A stretch of 64,000 nucleotides of DNA from Falciphora oryzae (Eukaryota > Ascomycota > Sordariomycetes > Magnaporthales > Magnaporthaceae). The stretch covers positions 186,001 to 250,000 of the forward strand of contig JNVV01000028.1 of assembly GCA_000733355.1 (NCBI GenBank), written 5' to 3'. The translations under genes were made by a program, and so were the position numbers. A model generated the notes under the pieces. The model saw only the letters and a list, made by a program, of their open reading frames with translations, was not told where the DNA came from and made no database searches. Of this stretch, positions 44,601-53,183 are shown one piece after another. The stretch's first letter is position 1. Each line of letters opens with the position of its first letter.

Positions 44601-45926
44601 TGTAAGGAAGCGGTTGAAGATGTTGGCGCGGCAGTAGGAACACGTGATGTTGGAGTCGAACTCGATGAACTCGACATTCATCTCCTTGTGGCCGAACATC
44701 TCACCCACCAGAATCTCGGTGAACAGAGCAAACAGCTTCTTGAAGTCCTGCATCATCTGCTTGGACCTGGCCGAGTTACGCATAATATCTTGACCAATGT
44801 CGAGCCAGCCCATGTCGTGGTTCTCCTCCATGCTGCGGATGTCCTTGTAGTACTTTTTGAGGCTGTAGTAAATTATGGCCTTGTTTTTGTACTGCTCGTC
44901 GCGACAGACTAGCCTCGCCTTGGGCAGGGCTTCGTGGAGAGCCATCTCCAGGGTCTCGACGGTTGTTCGGTTCCACGCAACCTTCATCGTGCGCGTGCCG
45001 CGGTTCCAAACCTGATGGGGGGCGAGGGGAGGGATAAGAATGAAGTCTCCGACTCTCTGCTCAACGACATAGACGGGGAAGGTCGCCTTCTTCCACGCGT
45101 TGATCTGGGCAAAGTGCTTCTCGATCTCGATGTCGTGGCCCAGCATGGAGAGAAAGAACTCCTTGACAACCTCGCGATCCTTGGTTTCGGTCATGAACCA
45201 CACTGAGCTTCCCGCCTTCTCGCCGTTCCCGTTGCTGGAGGCCTCGACCATGATGTTCTGACCTAGACTTGCGCACATCTCGCGATGAGCAGGCGTGTGT
45301 GTACCTTCGTGGCCGATGTAGCACATGAGGTTCTGGGCGCGCATCTCTTCGGGAAGAGAGCTCATGAGGTCGCCGGATGGAGCGATGCTGCGGTCTTCGA
45401 AAGAGTCGGGGTCAGGCTGGCGGCCCCTCTGGTCGATGTTGTCGTTCATGTAGAAGACGTTCGCGGGCAGGATCTTCTGCAGGCGCTCGTGCCACTCTGG
45501 AGGGCAGTCGATATCCTTGAGGTATAGCCTCTGGCGGCGATCGTCTCGAAAGTTGGACGGTGTCCATTGATCCGTCAGCTGCTTCATCGACCGGAGGTAG
45601 TGGCCGATGGTCATGCGCATGTCGGACTGCGACCCGATATCGCGCACTGCCTCCTCCTTCTTGTTGTAGGTTGCCTCGAGCCATTGCGCGCTGAAGACGG
45701 AGCGAGGCAGCCGGTCGTTCCATTTCTCGATGACCAGGGGTCTTCCGCCGAGGATGACATGGAGAAGGACGAGCTTCTCGAAGCCCTGGGGCCCGAGCCG
45801 GTGGATTTTGGCAGCCGGTACGCGCAAGACCCATTCGAAGTTTGGCGTGTTCTCCACGAGGGCATCGAGATCGAGGTTCGGCGGGATCGGGTCGAACTTT
45901 GCCTGGGGGTGCGTCGAGCTAGGCAT
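41646..45926 (-). CDS. JmjC-domain protein with CXXC-type zinc region and AT-hooks (1426 aa)
   Basis: One uninterrupted exon. Start chosen at ATG 45926 (MPSSTHPQAKFDPIPP); the frame stays open to 46148. JmjC core: GHEGTHTPAHREMCASLGQN with iron ligands His214-x-Glu216, and LAPHQVWNRGT with distal His304, as in 2-oxoglutarate-dependent histone demethylases. Cysteine clusters follow (CSYCRANIFNRFLTCKHC, DICMECYAMGRSCVC, then YRCHTCCHKDN and WKCPRCTGICNCGTCRR), matching a zf-4CXXC_R1-like region. The C-terminal third is disordered with five AT-hook-like motifs (RRPGRPKGPR, RRGRPPKQ, RPRGRPPRA, RPRGRPPRARK, RPRGRPRGD). This suggests a chromatin regulator recruited to AT-rich DNA. Demethylase activity is inferred from the ligands. 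Divergent to COQ2. Confidence 0.88.
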   Translation of the reverse strand: MPSSTHPQAKFDPIPPNLDLDALVENTPNFEWVLRVPAAKIHRLGPQGFEKLVLLHVILGGRPLVIEKWNDRLPRSVFSAQWLEATYNKKEEAVRDIGSQSDMRMTIGHYLRSMKQLTDQWTPSNFRDDRRQRLYLKDIDCPPEWHERLQKILPANVFYMNDNIDQRGRQPDPDSFEDRSIAPSGDLMSSLPEEMRAQNLMCYIGHEGTHTPAHREMCASLGQNIMVEASSNGNGEKAGSSVWFMTETKDREVVKEFFLSMLGHDIEIEKHFAQINAWKKATFPVYVVEQRVGDFILIPPLAPHQVWNRGTRTMKVAWNRTTVETLEMALHEALPKARLVCRDEQYKNKAIIYYSLKKYYKDIRSMEENHDMGWLDIGQDIMRNSARSKQMMQDFKKLFALFTEILVGEMFGHKEMNVEFIEFDSNITCSYCRANIFNRFLTCKHCVRMLINGDEDTYDICMECYAMGRSCVCTSKLTWCEQWDWAELVDNYETWRTMIITDDGYVDINSSPLPLEIARRKTDKKSVAQICQEQLRRRPFKDITKVEEPEVLEPSDVEVDDDGRPIKKKKGRKKKKGEVYRCHTCCHKDNTFRLAFCSNHGCTEAYCYGTLYRAFDMMPQDVMATERWKCPRCTGICNCGTCRRLGITTPYTPKNTLLGHDTKRIADDRSIELLVDFRIHNLNWLKATGEEGRSQDSRRMQKLKEQAEADKASSSQASVNPLAPADGAVQQPAANGYGDQSNILGGAPPVADGPSDQQPAHGADDTTLAGLADQSAFADTSAYPEPAGGHDRMLGLAYYQQDDSPDKILFDEYEMFSAEDLQQEEQSEFLKKSLRAAKRRARQPDDNDPDFKGPRSHKRKKARMDKDVAALYHAMVDPTLMDSDVTMGDTNGADEGTAADPSGAVPGKPGPGEGEDGIDKQYLPYEPNQPTLRHARPTISYLEPEMNPEDEFNEITVPRQRRDPDGGDVVDGMDPMDLAAGALRTLAGKGVAQPPRRRPGRPKGPRIPERLAAAVEKEQEPRHRQSRTSLLASKGLDRITQPDGSDVDADDAQEISELLAAELDGSESQRPASRPETSTPVPPKRRGRPPKQRPVMDTPDSAARDNQPTPSRSTEPKFMSMKERMALKGKKFKIKASKGSESGSTPSSSAPMAEKPRQGESEPSPGPSPGPRAGRAGEQPRAQPEKPEDQPEKQSEKQPEELPAEQPEQPEQQVEVVKPRPRGRPPRASQTHPTEEKPKAQSTERRPRGRPPRARKDELPEAQPEERRPRGRPRGDDSGRDDDSMPRSREQTSSREQASSREQMSSREPSRATSTTNSIEPRRSLGPSAAKPVAPPSRLSQAAAPPRSPPIPKGPTVVRLGDTDSESDGGMFVDNHGFDDPPISESDNDSDDEDIPAYKPVFATRRGRAGMPTRGGRGIRGGLGAR

Positions 45927-46588
45927 TTTGCGCGGGTGCGCCGGTCGCGCGCAAGCGTCGGTGGCTATGTCGTGATTCCCCTCAGGCGTGTACAAGCAAA
46001 GCCATGGCTGGTGAGCCGGATGCACATGAGATGCTGTGTGCGAGTTGCGCAACTGCGCGGGCAAATAGCGATGCAAGATCTTTGGGCGGGGAACGGAAGA
46101 CTGGTTCGCGAGCGCGTTCGAGACACTGTAATTGAAAGCGCGTCCCATTCACGCCTCAGTGGAAGGAATGTGGGGCGCTACGACAAGTGGAGTCAGTTCC
46201 ATTGAAGAACGACAAGTTGAGTCAGTTCCATTGAAGACTTGACGGCTTGTGGCGGCGAGGCTGCCGAAAATGCAGTGAATGGAAATAGTATCTGGGAAGT
46301 TCGAGAAATGGTAGATGTGAGAGAGGCTGCTTGAGCAAGCGGGGGTTTGCGTTTGTTGAGGTATCGTGAAGGTGTCTGGGATCAACGGTGCGCTGACATC
46401 CCTTTGACTCTTTTTTTCTTCTCTTGAGCACCGTTGAAGGACCGTGCCATCTCACGAGTCCACCGGCACACAGTAACGAGGTAGATACACCTTGTGTGTG
46501 TTTGACCTATAATCATTTTACTAATCTTGGCTTCTAGAAATCTCCGCCCCTCCCGGGCATATGGGAGCTGTTCCCGTGTGAAGCACCA
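45927..46588. promoter_or_regulatory. Bidirectional promoter region, JmjC gene / COQ2
   Basis: 662 bp between divergent starts. Includes a two-copy 29-bp tandem repeat (46180-46237). Confidence 0.55.
46180..46237. repeat. Two-copy 29-bp tandem repeat
   Basis: Units 46180-46208 and 46209-46237, each containing GAGTCAGTTCCATTGAAGA, with one mismatch seen. Confidence 0.9.
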
Positions 46589-47833
46589 ATGGCAGTCTCA
46601 CCCATCCTGAGGCAGCTTCGGCTGGCCTCATGTTCGCTGGCGAGCGCAAACCTGGCAGCTAGAGGAGCCGTCAAGATGAGCCTGAGGCACACAGGCAACC
46701 TCAGACCCAGGAATCCTAGCCCGCGCCCGTTAGGCCTGTTGTGCTATCACGCCTCCAAGACTGCCCTCGCCCCACCTGTGCTCGACCCGGAGGCCCCGCT
46801 GAAGCCGCAAGACCCGGAGCCGGCCGCTACTAGCACCGGCGCCCCGGCCTCGGCCCCGGTACCGCCCAAGTCATGGATCCTGTCGCATCTCCCGGCCGCA
46901 TGGGTGCCCTACGGCGAGCTGATCCGGATCGACAAGCCCGCGGGGACCTACTACCTCTTCTTCCCCACGCTGTTCTCAACCCTTATGGCCGCCCCCCTGG
47001 CCGCGCCCATGGCCAGCCCGGGCGCCGTCGTCGGGACGAGCCTCCTCTTCTTCATCGGCGCCCTGGTCATGCGCGGCGCCGGCTGCACCATCAACGACCT
47101 CTGGGACCGCAACCTGGACCCCCACGTCGCCCGGACCCGGCTGCGGCCCATCGCGCGCGGCGCCGTCACCCCCTTCCAGGGCCTTGTGTTCACGGGCGCC
47201 CAGCTCCTGACGGGCCTGGCCGTCCTGCTCCAGTTCCCGACGTCCTGCTTCTTCTACGCCGTCCCCAGCTTGATCCTGGTTGCGGGGTACCCACTGGCCA
47301 AGAGAGTCACGTACTACCCACAGTTCGTCCTGGGGCTCACATTCTCCTGGGGAGCAATAATGGGCTTCCCGGCTCTCGGCGTCGACGTGCTGTCCAACAG
47401 TTCGGCATTGACTGCCATGGGTCTCCTCTACGGCTCAAACGTCGCGTGGACGGTGCTGTATGACATGATCTACGCTCACATGGACATCAAGGATGATGCC
47501 AAGGCGGGCATAAAGAGCATCGCGCTGAAGCATGACGCGCAAACGAAGCAGGTCCTTACCGGCCTGGCCGCCGTCCAGATTGGTCTCCTTGCCGGGGCAG
47601 GTGTTGCTGCCGGCGCGGGACCGGCTTTCTTCATCGGGAGCTGCGGAGGCGCCGCAGTCACCCTTGGCCTCATGATCAAGCGGGTGAACCTCAAGGGCGT
47701 TAAGGACTGTTGGTGGTGGTTTGTCAATGGCTGCTGGATCACCGGAGGGGCTATCGCAGCTGGGCTGGCCATTGACTATGGTGTCCGCTCTGTCCAGGAC
47801 GAGAAACTGGATCAAGGAGATGTCTCCGGCTGA
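46589..47833 (+). CDS. COQ2: 4-hydroxybenzoate polyprenyltransferase, mitochondrial (414 aa)
   Basis: Single exon from ATG 46589. The N-terminal ~95 residues are rich in Arg, Ala, Ser and Pro, fitting a mitochondrial targeting sequence. The UbiA-family core starts at WVPYGELIRIDKPAGTYYLFFPT. Two Asp-rich prenyl-diphosphate motifs are present: INDLWDRNLD (Asn169-Asp173) with the conserved ARTRLRPIARG after it, and YDMIYAHMDIKDD (Asp292-Asp302) followed by GIKSIALKHD. Several hydrophobic helices give the expected multi-pass inner-membrane topology. The enzyme attaches the polyprenyl tail to 4-hydroxybenzoate in ubiquinone synthesis. Length and motif spacing are normal for fungal COQ2. Confidence 0.93.
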   Translation: MAVSPILRQLRLASCSLASANLAARGAVKMSLRHTGNLRPRNPSPRPLGLLCYHASKTALAPPVLDPEAPLKPQDPEPAATSTGAPASAPVPPKSWILSHLPAAWVPYGELIRIDKPAGTYYLFFPTLFSTLMAAPLAAPMASPGAVVGTSLLFFIGALVMRGAGCTINDLWDRNLDPHVARTRLRPIARGAVTPFQGLVFTGAQLLTGLAVLLQFPTSCFFYAVPSLILVAGYPLAKRVTYYPQFVLGLTFSWGAIMGFPALGVDVLSNSSALTAMGLLYGSNVAWTVLYDMIYAHMDIKDDAKAGIKSIALKHDAQTKQVLTGLAAVQIGLLAGAGVAAGAGPAFFIGSCGGAAVTLGLMIKRVNLKGVKDCWWWFVNGCWITGGAIAAGLAIDYGVRSVQDEKLDQGDVSG

Positions 47834-48518
47834 AGATCCAGACCAGACTACGATACTGCAGCCCTGTACAACACCATAGACATGATAGACATGATGCTAG
47901 TTGACTGTACAATACCAAGACATGAACATAGACACGAACATAGATGGTTGTACCCCGGCCAAGTTCGCCACCGCATCCCACGAACGAGGCGGCCAAGCCG
48001 AAGCCTAATTTAATGTCTGGTTTCACGCAGTACTTTGGGCGCGCGCCAAAAGTTGGCTGGCCCAAGGTTGCCCGCGGTAAATCACAGTGTGCTGTTCTTG
48101 AAATATGATCTTTTTATTCGCAGACCATGTCGACTAGTGAAGCCGACGACCCTGACCCGGGATGAGAGCAATGCAAACAATCAAAATGACTCCGTGTGCC
48201 AAACCGATGACCCTGTTTTCCCTTCGAGTTCATTCGCCGTGCAGACCTCGATTCTCCTTCCAAAAGCGACAGAGACAGGAGACCATGACCTTGGTATCAA
48301 GACCGCGATGTCGCCCTGACTCCATTCGCCGCACACGTCCTGGGATCCATATCCTTCCAAAAAGAGAGCAGACAGGAGACATGGCCTTGGGAAGACCACG
48401 ATATCACCCTGGACCCATGGCCGTGCACGACCCGGGTTTCCCCTTCTCCTTCCAAAGCGCGAGTAGAGACCTCGACCCCGAAGCGAAGACGAGGATCCCA
48501 GCCGATTCCATTCGCCGC
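47834..48518. other. Convergent intergenic region, mostly filled by RPS23-derived repeats
   Basis: The left 400 bp show nothing; the right part (48231-48508) is made of decayed copies of the RPS23 3' end, described separately. Confidence 0.6.
48231..48508 (-). repeat. Three decayed tandem copies of the RPS23 3' end
   Basis: Units begin at 48231, 48323 and 48416, with the genuine RPS23 end forming the fourth from 48509; the period is 92-93 bp. Each begins with CATTCGCCG or a close variant (plus strand), continues with an ACCTGGGxTTC-like and TCCTTCCA-like block, then GACAGGAGACxATGxCCTTG or a variant, and ends near GATATCACCC or a variant. They correspond to the last ~82 nt of RPS23 coding sequence plus ~10 nt beyond the stop, and none keeps an open frame. 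Confidence 0.8.
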
Positions 48519-49230
<712 letters not shown>

Positions 49231-49403
49231 CTTGACTGAGTGCAATGGCGGCGATGTTAGATGTGGTTGAAGAGAAGAGGGAGAAAAAAAAGAGGATGTT
49301 GTGAAGTGAATTTTTCGAGTGTGGGAAAGAAGTTGGAGTGGGGTGGGGTGGAGGAGGGCGCACCTGCCAAAACTGTCCCAAAAAAGACCCACATTGGGTC
49401 ACG

Positions 49404-50093
49404 TCACGTGCGCGATGAGGGGGGGCGCCAGCCGCGCCCACTGCGCCCGAAAACGAGGTCGCGATTGCTGCCAGGGAAAGCAGAACTGGCAGGGGCGGTG
49501 CCGGCGGGGGCAGGGCCGGCGTCGGGGAGCTGTTCCCCGTCGGCCTTCTTGGCCTCCTTGGCCGCCTTCTCGGCCTCCTTGGCCGCCGCCTCGGCCGCCG
49601 CCTCGGCCTCCTTGGCCGCCTTCTCGGCCTCCTTGGCCGCCGCCTCGGCCGCCGCCTCGGCCTCCTTGGCCGCCTTCTTCTTGGCCAAGAAGGCCTTCTT
49701 GGCCTCGGCGGCGGCGGCAGCGGCGAAGGCCTCGGCCTCCTCGTCGTCGTCGTCGTCGTCGGCCTCGTCGTCGTCGTCGGCAGCGGCGGCCTTGGCCTTG
49801 CCGCCCCGGGGGCCCTTTCTGCCCCGGTGGGCCTTGCCGCCCCGGGGCCCCTTGGCGGCGGAGATCGCCGCCCGGGCGAAGGCCGCCCCCGTCCGGGGGT
49901 CCCGGCAGTCCCCCAGCGACAGGAGGAGCTGGGCGGGGGGCGGGGGGCGACGCGGCGGCCCCGTCTTGGGCTTCTTCTTCTTCTCCTCGGGGGTGGAGCC
50001 CCGCGCCCCGCGCTTCCTCTTCTTGCCGTCGTCGGTCACTATATTTATAAGTATTTATACATGCAGTATAGCATTGTAACGATGTAACTTACT
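49404..50093 (-). CDS. KKRKRG-family protein copy 1 (211 aa), Lys/Ala/Glu-rich, function unknown
   Basis: Main exon 50038-49404. The frame begins with TG directly after an acceptor (TATAG); the upstream donor GTAAGT after 50093 gives A|TG, so the start codon is assembled by splicing (intron 50039-50092, 54 nt). In this frame upstream of the junction there is only Thr/Ala repeat and then a stop, no other ATG. Protein: MTDDGKKRKRGARGS, a nuclear-localisation-like start, then EEKKKKPKTG, RGGKAHRGRKGPRGGKAK, an acidic run (DDDDEADDDDDDEE), then AKEAEKAAKEAEAAAEAA-type helical repeats. It resembles a histone- or DNA-binding disordered protein by composition only. Paralogs: copy 2 (51165-51443) and a broken copy near 58970. 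Its stop lies 174 bp upstream of the RPS23 start. Confidence 0.55.
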
Positions 50094-50094
50094 T

Positions 50095-50183
50095 GCGGCG
50101 GCGATGGCGGCGGTGGTGGTAGTGGTGGTGGTGGTAGTGGTGGCGGTGGTAGTGGTGGTGGTGGTAGTGGTGGCGGTGGTGGT
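50095..50183 (-). repeat. GGT/GCG-type trinucleotide minisatellite
   Basis: GGT-rich array on the plus strand (GGTGGTGGTAGTGGTGG units), lying in the leader exon of KKRKRG copy 1. Copy 2 has a different triplet array in the same position. Confidence 0.85.
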
Positions 50184-50884
50184 CGCGCAGCTGGGGAACA
50201 AGAGGCCAAGTTCAAGACCCTGACCAGGTTGGCAAACACATTAGTTTTATTTTCCTGCTATCGTTCATTTCTTTCCTGTTTTTCTTCCTTCCTTGTTTCC
50301 TCCATTGACGACTGTTCCTGCCCGAACGGCACGATGTCTGCATATTCCGCCCCTTTTCCTCCGGTAGAGTTTAGGCATCCATCTGCCGCTTTCCCGATTC
50401 GTCCACTCCTTCCATATGTTCTTATCGCTGTGTTGAAGTCTCTACACCATCCGTGGCTTCCCCGCTAGGCGTTCAATGTCTCGCTCCTTCTTGTGACTTC
50501 CATCTTCCTGTAGCTCGGAGACATAGATCTACGTCCCTGCGTGAGTGCCTAGGAAGGTGCTGCTCTTCCTGCTGCCCATCTTCTGTGTTGTCTAAGCCCA
50601 GCTGCGGGCATCAGTACGTGTCTCCCGATGTGGCCTTCTCATGAATCAGGTATATGTAAAGCACGTAGAAGGTGGGAGACGGGGTCGTTCTCGTGCAAAA
50701 TGGAGGCAGGTGCAACTTGCACGCAGGTTCAGGCAGGAGGTGCAGGCAGGAGGCGCAGGCACCGGCTATATATAGCTTCATTCTTTGGCCAAACACTACA
50801 GATAATAAAAGGTAAAGGGCGAGACCATGCCCGCCTCGACCGGCGTTCCCGCAACTCCTTGGACCGCATATAAACTGTTAACTA
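50184..50884. other. Spacer between KKRKRG copy 1 and the finger relic
   Basis: No gene seen. Includes the probable 5' end of copy 1 and a GCAGGCAGGAGG-like short repeat near 50725-50760. Confidence 0.5.
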
Positions 50885-51110
50885 GATGCTGCAAATTGTC
50901 CTTGCTGGTGAAGGCCCCGATGCGCCCAGAAAAATCGCCAGCCACGCGCGATCAGCCTCGATCTTCACATTTTCGGCCATTGCCTGTTCGAAGGTTGGCA
51001 CTAACCTATGCTCCTCCCGTTTACGGCGCCCGAGAGCGCTGCTGGTTGTGGACGGGTTACGACCAGTGCAGCCAGGGGATAGCTGCAGGCATGATCCCGC
51101 CGACTGCTTC
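50885..51110 (-). pseudogene. Decayed fragment of the local C2H2 zinc-finger gene
   Basis: On the minus strand, SPGCTGRNPSTTSSALGRRK followed by REEHRLVPTFEQAMAENVKI and EADRAW matches the intact C2H2 gene at 53184-56029 (YPGCTGYGPYTSKNALLRHE, REKHKPVPTIEQAMAKKVRI, EADRAF). The next finger is lost: WLAIFLGASGPSPARTI stands where FKCGFPGCAKSFTNKGN is expected. It sits directly downstream of KKRKRG copy 2 on the same strand. Confidence 0.75.
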
Positions 51111-51164
51111 TCGGCTGCATCGATGCCGAGGACTTTCCGCACAAGAATATCCCCGACAGCCTTT

Positions 51165-51443
51165 CTAGATAGCCGCCTTCCTCGCCCGAAGGGCCGCAAG
51201 GCGAGCCCGGAGGGCGGCGACAGCGCGCTCCGCCGCCTCCAGCTCCAGGAGGAGCTTGTCCTCCTCCTCCTCCTCCTCCCCCTGCTTGATCTTCTCAGGC
51301 CTGGCCGGGCCAGGCCCCCCAGTACCCCCAGCCTTCTTCCCGGTGCCCCGGGAGCCGCGCTTGCGCTTCTTGATTCCGTCGGGCACTTCATATTAGGTAT
51401 TTAGTATCCATCAACGTATACATTCTGATCGGGATAACTTACT
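51165..51443 (-). CDS. KKRKRG-family protein copy 2 (73 aa), function unknown
   Basis: Main exon 51385-51165, joined to a leader exon ending at 51443 by a 57-nt intron (GTAAGT...GAAG). The start codon is again A|TG across the junction; upstream in that frame lie Thr/Ala repeats and then a TGA, with no ATG. Protein: MPDGIKKRKRGSRGTGKKAG, a Gly/Pro stretch, an acidic run (EEEEEE), then LLLELEAAERAVAALRARLA, a short predicted coiled coil. Same start pattern (M-x-D, KKRKRG-x-RG) and intron position as copy 1, so the two are paralogs. It may be truncated by the finger relic that follows. Confidence 0.5.
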
Positions 51444-51535
51444 GGTTGTTGCTGCTGCTGTGGTTGTCGTTGCTGTTGTGGCTGTTGCGGCTGCGGGTGC
51501 GGCTGCGGGTGCGGTTGTGGTGGTTGTTGAAGGCG
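51443..51535 (-). repeat. GTT/GCT/GCG trinucleotide array
   Basis: Imperfect triplets (TTGTTGCTGCTGCTGTGG, GGGTGCGGCTGCGGGTGCGG) in the leader exon of KKRKRG copy 2. Confidence 0.8.
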
Positions 51536-51762
51536 ACCTAGAGATCTCGAGGATTTTTTTTGTCCGTCATTCTCTCTTTCTGTCCCTCTCCCGCTACATC
51601 ATTTCCCGAGCAACAGCTCCTGCCCTGACGCTACGATGTGTGGACTTGCCGCTCAGTTCCTTCCCAATCCTATCTCGGGATCCAATGAGCGCCCAGCCTG
51701 TCTTGCCTTAGCCTCCCTTCCTCCTCCGAAGTTTTTTTTTCCCCCTAGGATGAAGGTCTGAA

Positions 51763-52010
51763 GCTCAAGTGGCCGGGCGCCAACGACGCTCGCGTGACAG
51801 GCTCAAGCGGCTGGACAAGTAGTCCCGGGCGCCAACGAGGTTCGCGTGGCAGGCTTAAATGGCTGGACAAGTAGTCTCGACGCCAACGAGGCTCGTGCGG
51901 CAGGCTCAAATGGCTGGACAAGTAGTCCTGACGCCAGCGAGGCTCGGTTGCGACCGCGGTGACGGTGTCGCGCGGCAGACTCAGATGGCCGGACAGGTAT
52001 CAGTTATCAA
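51763..52010. repeat. About 51-bp tandem repeat, five copies
   Basis: Units start at 51763, 51801, 51853, 51903 and 51979, each opening with GCTCAAATGGCTGGACAAG or a variant and containing GCCAACGAGGCTCG. The first unit is short and the fourth carries an insertion. A plus-strand frame reads MAGQVVSTPTRL repeatedly, but this is just the repeat translated. Confidence 0.85.
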
Positions 52011-52570
52011 GGTGTCCCAATCTCTGGCAGCCCGGTTGGCTCGACCGCGGGAAACAGACAGCCGCGCTCAACTCCACCACAAAACTACCACAAAATTATC
52101 ACGCGCCGTGCATCAGCGAAGGAAACAAAAAAAAGAAAAAAAGAAAGAGTCATCAAATTCCCGCTCGCGATGCCCCAAACTGGCGTCAACTAAATAATCG
52201 CTTGGGAATAAATAAATTTGCAATGATTTGAATTGGCGATGCAGTGCGTGTTTGGACGCGCGTATGGGCTCAAGTGCGGATTCAATTGGTGGTTGCACAA
52301 GGGGTCTATTTCCCCGGTCGGGTTGGCTACCACCGCCTAGGTACCTGCCTCTACCTAGGTAGGTAGGTAGGAACCTGACCTAGGTAGCAAAATCGCGATG
52401 CCAAACATTCAAGGCGACCGCCGACGGCTCGTCCGCGCTACGCGCCCGCAAGCACAGCGGATGCGCACCGACATGACCGAAGACATCGACAACAGCGACA
52501 TCAGTGCAGTAAACACGGCAGCGACAGGTGTTACCCAGAAATGCATCGCCGTCCCCGACCCTATGCCCAC
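52011..52570. other. Spacer with TAGG tetranucleotide patch
   Basis: No gene. A CCTAGGTAGGTAGGTAGG-type patch lies near 52335-52385. Confidence 0.5.
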
Positions 52571-52740
52571 TACAAGCCTCTGCCGCTGGTCAACCACGTG
52601 GTCGATCTGATCTCCAAACTGGATGTTCTCATTTGCACGCCCAGCAGACTGGTGGAGCACATCGGACGGACGCCAGGATTCGACCCGAGCTACGCCCACT
52701 GGCTCGCTGTGGACGAGGCCGATAAGCTGCTCAAGCAGCA
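52571..52740 (+). pseudogene. Fragment of a DEAD-box RNA helicase (DBP6/DDX51-like)
   Basis: An internal ~55-aa piece reads KLDVLICTPSRLVEHIGRTP then GFDPSYAHWLAVDEADKLL, i.e. motif Ib (TPxRL) and motif II (DEAD) of a DEAD-box helicase, in the DBP6-like spacing with PGF between them. There are no other helicase motifs before or after; it runs straight into poly-Gln/Pro and then a tandem repeat. So it is a captured or leftover fragment, not a working enzyme. Confidence 0.75.
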
Positions 52741-52892
52741 ACAGCAGCCTCCTCCCCCGCCAATCCCTGGTTCCTTCTTCGCAGCACTGGGCAAGCCAAT
52801 GTCTGCAATGAAAGTCGGACGCTCGGCGAGCCAATTCATAAAGGACCAGAGGTCCAATATAAAAGTCTTCAAACCGAGTTCTAGACTAATCT

Positions 52893-53072
52893 GCGAGCCG
52901 ATGCCGATCTTTCGAAAGGCACGTCTTCAAGCGGGTGCGAGCCGATGCCGATCTTTCGAAGGGCACGTCTTCAAGCGGGTGCGAGCCACTGCCAATCTTT
53001 CGAAAGGCAGGTCTTCAAGCGGGTGCGAGCCAATGTCAATCTTGCGAAAGACACGTCTTCAAGCGAATCGAG
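52893..53072 (+). repeat. 44-bp tandem repeat, four copies
   Basis: Units start at 52893, 52937, 52981 and 53025 with an exact 44-bp period. Each opens GCGAGCCxATG and contains ATCTTTCGAAAGGCACGTCT or a close variant. The last copy diverges at its end. Confidence 0.92.
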
Positions 53073-53183
53073 CCAATGTAAATCCTTCCCAACAAAAACG
53101 AGCCTTCTAGTGAAGGCGCGTTAGGGATGTGCTCGAGAGGTAGACATCGTGTTGACACACTAGTCTCGTGACAGGTGAAGTGA

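Noticed and set aside
50045..50239. Minus-strand poly-proline frame starting MFANLVRVLNLAS
   Set aside because: A different frame of the triplet repeat; if spliced at the GTAAGT donor it meets a TGA at once in the next exon. It could be a short upstream frame, but there is no support.
52893..53072. CRISPR array
   Set aside because: Tandem 44-bp units have no unique spacers, and the DNA is fungal.
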